Source: Aselliscus stoliczkanus (Eukaryota; Chordata; Mammalia; Chiroptera; Hipposideridae). Taken from it: a stretch of 64,000 nucleotides of DNA. The position numbers and the translations under genes were made by a program. Below the pieces are notes generated by a model. The model worked only from the letters and a program-made list of their open reading frames with translations. It did not search any database and was not told the origin of the DNA. Location of the stretch: NCBI GenBank assembly GCA_033961575.1, contig CM066736.1, positions 5,737,501-5,801,500 of the forward strand. The letters are read 5' to 3'. Positions 25,101 through 37,100 of this stretch are shown one piece after another (position 1 is the stretch's first letter; each line of letters starts with the position of its first letter).

Positions 25101-28100
25101 TCACTGGCCCTCATATGTGGGATCCAAACCGGGGCCGCTGGCATCCCAAAACCATCTCTTAACCAATGCGCCACTCAGCCAGCCCTCTTCAGCCTTTCTT
25201 TGTCTTTCACGACATCAACGTTTTTTAAGAGTTCAGTCCAGTAGTTATGGAGAATGTCCCTCCATCTGGGTTTGTCTGTTATTTCTTCATGACTGAATTT
25301 TGGTTGTGCATGTGGAGCAAAAATACCACTAAAGTCACACTGTGTCCTTAGTGTTCCCATCAGGAAGGACATGGTGTCTGTGATGTTAGCGTTCATCATT
25401 TTCTCCACTGCACAGTGGCCAGCTTTCTAATCTGTAACTACTATAATAATAAGTAATCTGCAGAAAGACATGCTGTGTTTTAATCACTTTGGAATTCTTC
25501 AGTGCCCAAAAGGCCATCTACATACAACCAATATCTACTGGTAATAAAGGAAACCCTCCAGGACTGGGAGGGGAGGGTGGGCAGAGAGGTACTGACTAGA
25601 CTACAGTCTTCAAGAAAGTGGGGCTTTTGGACTGAGTGCCCCGGCAATGCCAGCTGAGGCTCCTGGAAGATAAAGGACCATGTGACCTACTGGCCGTCTT
25701 TGGTGTTGGGTCCCAGCACAGGGAGATAAGAGCAAGACTGCAACATCAGCAGCCAGAGCTCATCAGGCCCTCTTCAGTCGGAATTAATATTTAACTTCAA
25801 AGTAAAAGGCGAAGACATTATCCTTGTTAAAAATTAAAACACTACAGCTAGCTAGAGTCAACTTTGAATATACCCCTGTCCTGTCTTCTCTCCCTTACCC
25901 AGAAGTAACCACTGTTACCAGTTTTTTCCAGGCCTTTAGTGTTTTTCCAGACTATAATCTATGTAGCTATGTATTTCCGTATTCTTTATAGACCTATTTC
26001 TATATACACACACAAACATATATACATATGTATGAAACCTACATTGTTGCAAAAACTAATTATCCCTAATACTTATTTTCCTCTGCTTCTTTTTAGCAAT
26101 AGAACGCTACAGAGTTATAGCTGGGCAAGTGCCCAGCTACAGACTACATTTCCCAGCCTCCCTTGCTGCTATGTGTAGCCATATGACTGAGAATTAGCCA
26201 ATGGTGGGCTGGCCAAGTGGCGTGGTGGTTGGGAGCTGGCTTGGGACACCAGCAGTCCTGGTTCGGATCCCGCATGTGAGGGCCAGTGACACTGAGCTCA
26301 AAAAAAAAAAAAAAAAAAGAGTTAGCCAATGGGATGCAAGCAGAAATGATATATGTAAGTTCTGAACCACATTTTTGCAAGGAACTGCTTAGCCTCCACT
26401 CTCTCTTTTCCTGGCTGGCGCATGGCAACAACGGGTCCAGTTATCTTGAAACCAGAGATGGTAGCCACATGATACAAATGGCAAAGCCCACTGTCCCTTC
26501 GCCAGCCAAACCAACCTGGATCCCAAGTGACCTCAACTACCCCGAGGCCATCATTCTGTACGGAAACCCTAAGCACGTAGAGAAGTCACATGGACACACT
26601 CCGATCAATAGTGCCAACTAAGACAAGCCTTTTGGTCACTCCAGCTCAGACACCATGGGGGTAAAGAACCTTCCAGATGATTCCAGCCCCAGCCATGTGA
26701 GTTCATCCTAGCCATTCAAGTCTTCCCAGCTAACAGCTCCGATATCAGAGAGCAGTCAGAGAGCAGTCAAGCCATCCAATCTCTGCCCTGTCTAGATTCC
26801 TAACTCACAGACTCCATGAGCAAAATGCAATTATTGTTGTTTTATGCAGCAATAGATAACTGGAACGCCACTCACCCTAAACCATACCCTCTCTCTGGAC
26901 TACTATGTGAGAAAGAAAGCAGATACCTCATTTTAGCCTTTTTATTGGGGGATCTCTTTGTTATAACAGCATAGCTTATATCCTAAAGCACATACTTTTT
27001 TTTTTTTTTTTGAGGGCAGTGTCACTGGCCCTCACATGTGGGACCCGAACCAGGGCCACTGGCTTCCTAAGGCAGCGCTTAGCCACCGTGCCACTCGGCC
27101 AGGCCTAAAGCGCATACTTTTGATTTTTAAAAATACAGAAGGTGCGAAAAAATGTATATACATCTTAAGAAAGGAAAATCTATTAAAATTGTAATACTCA
27201 ATATATAACAATAACAAAAGATGAATACAAGTCACGTTTGACTTCTGCAATGACAAGAGGTGCTCAAAGTGGTTACCATCCATGTCCAGCCACTTCTGAT
27301 CACTGCGAACTACGGCTTGAGCAACGTTGAGAAAAGTGTCCACTCATATACATTTTTTTGGCACCCCGGTATATTAACAGTATTAGAATATACACATGAT
27401 TCCACAACTTTCTTTTCTCACTCAACAATATGTCTCGAAGATCTAACCATGTAAGAATTGGGCTGGCCAAGTGGCGCAGTGGTTAAGCACTGGTTTGGGA
27501 AGCCAGCGGCCCTGGTTCGGGTCCCACATATGAGGGCCAGTGACACTGGCCTCAAAAAAAAAAAACGTAGGGCCGGCCGAGTGGCGCATTGGTTAAGAGT
27601 TGGTTTTGGGATGCCAGCGGCCCCGGTTCAGATCCCATATATGAGGGCCAGTGACACTGCCCTCTACAGCTAACAACAGCTCCACCTGGAGCTGGGTTGT
27701 GCAAGCCCCGGTGACTGTGTAGGCTGCAGCCCCTGCTGCAGTGGGCTGCCATGGGCTACAGTGAGTGGCCGGCAGCCAGCGTGAGCTGCCAATAGCCGTG
27801 GTGAGTGACCATCCAGAGGCCGGCGACCGATCTGCCTCATCCGGGAAGAGCGGACAACATGGGCCAGTGAAGCAATGTCCTCCACAACTAGACTGAAGAA
27901 CAAAAAGACAGCAACTTGTCTGTTCCCATTCCCCAATTCCTCAACGCTGTTCCCCTCCCCCAATTCCCCAATAAAATCTTTAAAAAAAAAATTTTTTTTT
28001 TTAATTTTAAAAGTAAGAAAATATAGGTGTACTTCATTTTTTTAGTGCTGTGCAGTGTTTCACGCTATGGACACCCTACTTTATTTAAGCCTTTCCCCTA

Positions 28101-31100
28101 TTTCTGGATATTTACATTGTTTCCAGTCTCTCACTATAACAAATAGTGCAACAATGAATAATATCTTTGCACTGCCTCCTTGGGCACACATACTAGTATT
28201 TCTCTAGGGAGGATCCTCTCTGGGGAACAGAAGTGGAATTGCTGAGTCAGGGGGTATATACTTGTTTTTAATTTTAATAGATCTTGGCAAACCGCCCACA
28301 GAGTCACTATACCAATTTACATTCTCACCCACAGTACATGATAGCTGTCCGCACCTCACCAACACTCGATGCCATCATTCACTTTTTTACAGGCATTTTT
28401 CTAATGCTCCACTGGTAATATTTTTGGCTCAATTCTAAGGCATCAGACTGGCTAGGGGTGGGAAGTCCATGGGCCTTCCCATAATTTTATCCCCTGGTAT
28501 ATGAGTCATGCCTGATCCCCGGCAGTTTTCTCTTGCTCTGTCATTGGCCAGAGCCACTTCCCAGCGGAGATCCAATACTGAAGCCCACATCTGGTCTACT
28601 GAGCTCCAGGCTTAGGATCTGCTAGCCACAAGGAAGAGGCTGTGGGGTGGGGGCAGTCAGAATCAAGGCCCTTTAGTGTGATGGACTCTCTACCCCCAGG
28701 GCATGCCTGGCTCATGCCCACCCAGTCTCTGCTGATTCTACATGCCCGTCCCATAGGGGTAGGAACGTTATTGTTCACTTCTTGGATCCTTACTTTTTTC
28801 CAGACAGCTGTTTTTCACATGCTCTTTCTTTTTTAATTATGATATAATTTACCATTTTTAATCATTTAAATTTTAAATTTTTTTCTAATTGTAATACAGT
28901 ACACATAAAATTTACCATCTTGGGCTGGCCGAGTGACGCAGTGGTTGGGAGTTGGCCTGGGACGCCAGCGGCCCCGGTTTGGATCCCACACATTGCCCTC
29001 TTAAAAAAAAAAAATTTACCATCTTAACTATTTTTTTTAAAGGTTTTATTGGGGAATTGGGGGAGAGGAACAGCATTGGGAAATCGGGGAAGGGGAACAG
29101 ACAAGTTGCTGTCCTTTTGTTCTTCAGTCTAGTTGTGGAGGACATTGCTTTACTGACCCATGTTGGTATTATCATTGGGCTCTTCCCGGGTGAGGCAGAT
29201 CGGTCGCTAGTCACTGGACGGCCGCTCATGGTGGCTCACGACAGCCCACTGCAGCCCCACTGCAGCCTACGCCATTGCCGGCATCCCTCAGCAGCCCAGC
29301 TCCACGTCGAGCTGTTGTTCAGCATCTTAGCTATAGAGGGCGCAGCGTCACTGGCCCGCATGTGGGATCTGAACCAGGGCCCTGCTGCTCAGAGCTGGCC
29401 TCCCAAGCCAACTCCTAACCAATGCGCCACTCAGCCAGCCCCATCTTAACCATTTTTAATTGTACAATTCAGTGGCATTAAATACATTCACCTTGTGGTG
29501 TGACCACCACAGCCACCCATCTCCAGAACTTTTTTCATCATCCCAACTGAAACTCTAAACCCATCACACAATAATTCTAATTCCCCCGCCCAGCACTTGG
29601 CAACCACCATTCTAGTGCTTTCTGTCTCTATGAATTTGACTCCCCTATGTACCTCATAGAAGTAGAATCATACAGTATTTGTCGTTCTGTGTCTGGCTTA
29701 TTTAGACATAGCATAATGCCTTCAAAGTCTATCCATGTTGTAGCATATATTAGAATTTCCTACCTTTTTAAGGCTGAATAATATTTCCTTGTATGGATAC
29801 ACTACATTTTCTTTATCCATTCGTCTGTCAGTGGACACCTGGGTTGCTTCCATCTTTCACTCTTGTGAATAATGCTACTATGAACATGGGTATATAAACA
29901 ATTGTTCAAGGCCCTGCTTTCGATTCTTTTGGGTATATACCCAGAAGTGGGATTGTTAGACCATAGAGTGATTTTGTGTTTTTTTGTTTTTTAGGAACCG
30001 CCAAACCATTTTCACAGCAGCTACACCATTTTATATCTCTCTTGATACACTGTCCACGGGCCGGTTCTGGGGTTCTGGGGGTGGGAGGACACAATTCCTG
30101 TCTCCCCTATGAGCTCCTAGCTAGCCCCTGCACATGAGGGTATCATCAACAGACGCTTGACTGGACCTGTGCTTTGAGCTGCTTTTTCAAGGAGCGGGAT
30201 GAACCACACGGAAGCAATCCAATCTTGCCTCTCATCCACTCAACCTGGTCCCTGCGGCTTTGAATGCAATGAGTCACCAGATGGAGGCCTCCTGTTGTTT
30301 TTGCCAACTAGGCAGCTATTCCCTTCCTGGTTAATATCCCCAGTTTCTTTGGAGTCCCATCCCTCCCTCACACTCAATCCATGAACCCTGCCTAGGAGCA
30401 GGGCTGACCCTACCCCAGGCTCCAGGGCACATGACCCAAGCCTGGCCAATCAGAACATCAGCCTCCCAACCCAGCTGGTTAATTCAGGAGACCGCATTCA
30501 GAACCAATGAAACTCAGTTGTGGGGCTTTTTATCAGAACTGCTAAAAAAGTGACACTCTTTTCCCACTAGTTTTGAAGGTAGCAGAATGTAAGTCCAGAG
30601 CTAATGGGGCTGTCTTGGCCAAGAATGAACCCAACAGAGAGGAAAACTGAGCAGAGAGGCAGATGGAGGCTGAGCCCTGATAATGTCACTTGGGCCCCTG
30701 ATTTGGCTGGGACCTGAAGGTGGTACACCTTTGACTTCCCAATTACATCAGCCAGCACATGCTGTTTGGTTCTGTTTGGCTTTGCCAGTTGGTTTGAGTG
30801 TCTTCATTTCAGAGGCCAAGAGTCAGAACGTTGATTAAGATGCCAAAGAACAGAGCTTTCATCCTGGGTGAAGTTAATCGCACCAGGTAAGAAGAGAAGC
30901 CACAAATCTTGGACTCATTATTAGCAAGCTCTCACACAGGGCACTGTCATCCTGAAGATGCCAAAAGCAAGGATGTGGAGTCAGGTTGAATGAATCCTTC
31001 ATCAGCCACTAACTAAACAATCACCCCAAAATGAAGATCTCTGAACAACCATAGTGGGTATTTTTCCACCAAACTTAAGAACCTGAACCATTATTTTTAA

Positions 31101-34100
31101 CCACTTTATTGAAGTAAATTTACATATCATAAAATTCACTTTAGGGCCGGCCGAATGGCGCGGTGGTTAAGCACTGGCTTGGGAAGCCAGTGGCCCCGCT
31201 TTGGGTCCCACATACGAGGGCCAGTGACACTGCCCTCAAAAAAAAAAAAAATTCACTTAAGTGTACAAGTCAGTGGATTTTATTCATTTACCAAATTGTA
31301 CAACCATTACTACATCAGCTTTAGAATATTCCATCACCCAATAAGATCCCTCGTGTCTCTTAGTATTCACTCCCCTTTCCCCTCTCGCCAGCTCCTAGCA
31401 ACCACGATCTGCCTTCTATCCCTATAGATTTGTCTTTTCATATAAATGGAATCATATAATATGTAATTTTTGTTCTGGCTTATTTTAGTTAGCACAATGT
31501 TTTTGATGTTTATTTACACGATAGCATGTATTAGGCTTTTTTTTTTTTTATATTGGGGAACAGTGTGTTTTCCCAGGACCCATCAGCTCCAAGTCAAGTA
31601 GTTGTTTTCAACCTAGTTGTGGAAGGCACGACTTAGTGGTTCATGTGGGGATCGAACCAGCAACCTTGGTATTATGAACACTGCGCTCTAACCAACTGAG
31701 CTAACCAGCCGCCCCGTATTAGTATTTTTTATTGTTACTCGGCAATAAAAATTTGGTATAGAAGGGGGCTGGCCGAGTGGCACGGTGGTTAAGAGCTGGC
31801 TTGGGATGCCAGCTGCCTGGGTTCGGATCCCACATATGAGGGCCAGTGACACCGCCCTCTAAAAAAAAAAAAAAAATTTGGTATAGATAGATCACATTTT
31901 GTTGATCCATTCACCAGTTGCTGGACATTTGGGTTATTTCCACTTTTTGGCTCTTATGAATAACACTGTCGTGAACATTCATGTACGAGTCTTTGCGTGG
32001 ATGTGTATTTTCTTTTTTTTTGAGGCCAGTGTCACTGACCCTCATATGTGGGATCCGAACTGGGGCCGCTGGCGTCCCAAGCCAGCTCTTAACCACCGCG
32101 CCACTCGGCTGGCCCTAGATGTGTATTTTCACTTTTCTTGGGTGGGTACCTAGGAATGGAATTGTGGGGTCATATGGTGAATGTATGTTTTACTTTTAAA
32201 GAACGTGCCAAACTGCCAAACCAGTATTTTGATTTCTAAACTTGGCGGCGGTGGACTGGAATACAGGAGACACTCACCAAAAACTAGGAGTCAGCGCTCT
32301 GCCTTCGGCGCAGGGGGCACCCGCTTATTAAAGGTGATTGACTTCATGTCAAGTCGCTACTTCTAAAAATAACCCGGAGTGCTGGGGGCACCAGAGCAGA
32401 CAGGCAGCTATGGAAGACAGGACCCATTCTGCAGCACAAAGCAAGCTCCTCCCCCAACCGCCAACTGTCTTGTTCAAGACCAATCCAGGAAAAGAAACGC
32501 ACTTGATAGACTATCTAAAGACAGAGCTTTGGGTGGGGGAAAAAAGAGGATAAGTGCAAGGGAAACATTGCCAGTAAAGAATCAAATGCTGAGACACTTA
32601 TTTCTCTGAGAGAGAAAATACAAGCACAGTACCCTGCTCGATTCTGCAGTAAACGATATTTGCACGGTCATAATCATGTAAAAGGCTGACATTGAGCCAA
32701 TAGAGCTTTTTTTCTTTATAAGCCTTTTGGTACTGTTGGATTACTTTCTGGTTTTCTGCTCATTTTATGAAATATTTCGCACATATAAGAAAGGACAGCA
32801 AAATCATATAATAGAAAAGAAACATAACATTAACACTCATTCTCACCCTCAATTTAAGAAATAATAGCACATTGGATGGAAAGCCCCTATTCATTCTTTC
32901 TAGGTAGCAGTCCCACACACTGCCCCCAAAGAGGCGAACCCCTGTGCTGGTTATTTCTGCCCCCACATCCCGCCCCAGATCAATCCAGTCTTTCTCTGTG
33001 CTGACACCTTTGGACTACATCTCCGGGGCTCCCTTACTCTGCAGCCTTAGGTTCAGCCAATGGGAGGCCAGGACAGACGGATGGAGGATGGGAGGAGGGG
33101 AGGCAGGGGTAAGGGTTCCCACTGCCTCCTTCCAGCTGTGCTGCAGCCACCATTACAGCTCGTCCCTGCACCTCCCCTTCCTCTACAACAAGCTTTGACC
33201 AACCTCTGGTGACTGTCCCTTCCCTCCACCCTGTGGGATCAGAAATGATCCCAGCTCTGGGGGCCTCACCCTGAAACTGCCACAGCTCTGTAATAGCGCC
33301 TTCCTTAAACTCTTCAGTGAGATTCTTTTGGGAGAGCTACTTGCTTCTTGTTAGGGTCCTGACTGAATCTCCACTAAACTGAATTTGGCCCGTATCCATC
33401 CCTTTCAAGTCCTTTATTTGTACTACAAAGATATGTAGCAGTAAGCAATACATCGTGTTGTTCTGAATGTTTAACATGATTATAAGTCATCCCCTCTGCA
33501 AGTTTGCAATGTTGCTTTTCTGTCTAAAAAGTGGATCCATGTTGATACCTGGGGCTCTGGTTTACACATTCTGCTCTTCGTACCCCACTCCATGGATGTG
33601 CAGTGGAATTATCCATTCTGATGGACAGTTGGATTTCCAATTTTTAGCTGTTGTAAATAAGTGTTATGAGAACCCTGGTACACACCTCTTGGTTGAATTT
33701 TTTCTTTTTTTCTATTGAGGGCAGTGTCACTGGCCCTCACATGTGGGACCCGAACCGAGACCGCTGGCATCCCAAGCCAGCTCCCAACCACCATGCTACT
33801 TGGCTGGCCCATTGGTTGAATTTTTAACTGGAAAAAGAATGGGTTTTAAAAAAATAGAAGCACTTGGCTGGCCGTGTGGCTCAGTTGGTTAAGAGCACAA
33901 GCTCTGAGCAACAGGGTCGCCGGTTCGATTCCCACATGGGCCAGTGAGCTGCACCAGAGCTGAGCTGCCACTGAGCTGCCAACAGGTGGCAGGATGGCTC
34001 AGCTGGTGAGAGCACATGCTCCTAACAACAAGGTTCCCTGTTCAACTCCTTCATGGGATGGTGGGCTATGCCCACCCGCAATTGAGATTGAACATGGCAC

Positions 34101-37100
34101 CTTGAGCTGAGCGGTTTCAACTGATTGCGCATGGTGACCGGACTTGGAGCTGAGCTAGCTGCGCCCTCCACAACTAAGACTGAAGAACAACTTGGCTGTT
34201 CCCTTTCCCCAATTCCCCAACACTGTTCCCCTTCCCCAATTCCCCAAAAAAATCTTAAAAAAAAATAAAAATAGAAGCACTAACATTAGCTCTGTAAGCT
34301 GGGATGACCATAGGGTCTTTCCTACACATCTGATTACCCTTTCATACCACGTATCGAAGACATAAAGAAGTCAGTTTCCATTGGAGGACTCAGAAATCTG
34401 CCGCCTCTCCTGTCCCCAGAGGCCCCAAACTCTGCCCCAGTGGGAAATGAGGTTAAGGACTTCAGGTCCCAGCACAGCTGTGAAACACCTGGAGTTATCT
34501 TCCTAACACAACCTGACTGAGTTGTAAGATCCAGAACTGGGGAGTCAGAACTCCTGAGTCAACATTTACTGCAAGAATTGCCAGCAATGGAATTTTCATG
34601 GCATTTTCAAACAGGGCTGTGGCCCAGGAGCATCAGAAGTTGGTGGGCAACCCAGTAAACTACACCAGAGCCATCGCCGCCATGAAAATGTGCCTTATAG
34701 CTGTGCCCTTCTCAGGTAGTAAGTTTTCAAAAGATTAAATTTATACAGTTCCCTTTCCAAGGAATCAACTTCAAATAAAGATTTCTGGATGTTGAGTATA
34801 CTTAACTAAGATTCATCACCATGGAAACACTACCAAGGATGGCAAGGTCACTTCACTTAAAGTGCATCAAGTCTATACTGGGAAAGGGTCTAAGTAAGGA
34901 TCGATTAGTAATGTCTGTTATATGAGCAGTAAGTGCAGGTATCAGAGTGTGTGTCAGGCATTTGGAAGGCAGGATAACATAATAGCTAAGTGATTATGCT
35001 ATGCAATTAGACTGACTTTCACATACAAAAACTGCTACCTCTTAGCTGAGTTATGTAATCTCTTTGTACCTCAGTTTCCTCAGCTGTGAAAGGGCTAGGA
35101 GATGAAGTATGTATAACAGCCAATGCACTGGTTTTTTTTTTTGTTTTTTTTTTTTAAAGATTTTATTGGGGAATTGGCGGAGGGGAACAGCGTTGGGGAA
35201 TCGGGAAAGGGGAACAGACAAGTTGCTGTCTTTTTGTTCTTCAGTTCAGTTGCGGAGGATGTTGCTTCACTGTTGGTATCGTCATTGCGCTCTTCCCGGA
35301 TGAGGCAGATCGGTCGCTGGCCTCTGGATGTCGCTCACCGCGGCCATTGGCAGCTCATGCTTGGCTGCCAGCTGCTCACGCTGGCTGCGGGCCACTCACT
35401 GTAGCCTATGGCAGCCCACCATCACCGGGGCTCGCACAGCCCAGCTCCAGGTGGAGCTGTTGTTAGCTGTAGAGGGCAGCATCACTGGCCCTCATGTGGG
35501 ATCCGAACCGGGGCCGCTGGCATCCCAAAACCAGCGCTTAACCAATGCGCCACTCGGCCGGCCCTGCACTGGTTTTTTAAAGTTGATAATTTACAATATC
35601 AATTCACCAATTTCCAGGTGTAACATTCAATGAATTTGGACAAATACATACAATGGTGTAACTACCACCACCACCACCAGCAGCACATAAAACAAAGGCT
35701 CCCAACCTTTGCTGGTTCGCCACACCCTGAGTGTCTCAGTAAGCTTTTCATAGGATCCTTAGGTCAAATAACTGAAAAGTATTTATGTCCTAACAACTTA
35801 GTAGCCTTTTAGAAAAAAAAAATAATGCACTGAAATTGACAAAAATATTTGTATTTCATTCTGAAATCACCAAAATTATTTACTAATGGGATGTGTGTGC
35901 CTGTTGGGCTCTGCATAAATTCTCAAACCTTGGGATCAGTTTGGACACTGCTGCCCTCATTTCTTGTTCCATATTGATTTTCACATAGTACTGGATTTTA
36001 ATCAGAGACCACTGAAAACCCAATTTCACAAACATGTAACATCATCAAAAAGAATGCAGCATGATACAATGTGCAACTGTGAACTTATAAGTGAGCACTG
36101 TAAGTGGTGTGTGACAGATGTCATTGTGTTTCCTTTGAAAATTTAATTATCCCATAGTGCCCTTGTGACCTTGCTGCAGCTCCATGGGGGAGCCTTGACA
36201 CAGTTTGGGAATCACAAATATAGACTGTTCCTATTAACCCCCAAAGGATGCTTGGTCTCGCATCCCTCTCTGTTTTGTTTGTTTGTTTGTTTTGTTTACT
36301 ACCAGAATTTTTATTTTCCTTCATGGGACCACCCCTCCCTTTCTCTTATTTCATGTGATTTCAGTGGCACTGATTCCAGTCCTGAGTGCCAGGCATAGAC
36401 ACGTAACCAAGGCACCACCACCAATCAGTGTCCAATGACTGGATCAGTAAGAGATAATCACATGACCCAAGTTCAGTCAATGAGCGTTAGCTCTGGGACT
36501 CTTGCTGGGATTATTGGGGAAAAGGTTGCACTGTTTTTTGCTAGGATTGCTAAGCTGGTAGATGTCAGCCTGGGGTTGCCAGTGATCATCTTTACCACAA
36601 CATGGGAGAGACTGAGAATAAAGCTGACATAGAGGAGACAGAGAGACACACCCACAGAGATATCATTGGAGCCCCTGGATCCAGCCTTACCTGAAGCCAT
36701 TTGCCACGGTACTTCCCAATACATGAACCAATGGAACCCCCTTTTTTGGCTTAAAGCCAGTCAAACTGGATTTCTGGCCCTTGCAACTATGAGTCCTGAC
36801 TAATGTGCTGTTTTAAAACATCACACAGGGCTGGCCGAGTGGCGCGGTGGTAAAGTGCTGGCTTGGGAAGCCAGCGGCCCCGGTTCGGGTCTCACGTATG
36901 AGGGCCAGTGACACTGTCCTCAAAATAAATAAATAAATAAATAAAAACCATCACACAAATGAAATGAGACCCTGCAAGTTCAAAAGTTTTCTTCTAGAAC
37001 TAAGGGCCTCAGAATACTTTTTGAGTCCACTGTGTTAGGAACCCAAAAAGTATCTGACCTACACAGCAGGTCTGGTTCAAATTTTTTTTTTTTTTTTTGA

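Larger units (their letters stand above)
28830..30045 (-). repeat. Old L1 3' region, antisense, carrying two SINEs
   Basis: TTGTACAATTCAGTGGCATT, TATCCATGTTGTAGCATATA and GAAGTGGGATTGTTAGACCA are in L1 order. Confidence 0.75.
31085..32240 (-). repeat. Old L1 3' region, antisense, carrying four SINEs
   Basis: CATATCATAAAATTCACTTT, TCATATAAATGGAATCATAT and GGGTGGGTACCTAGGAATGG follow the L1 order. Confidence 0.75.
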
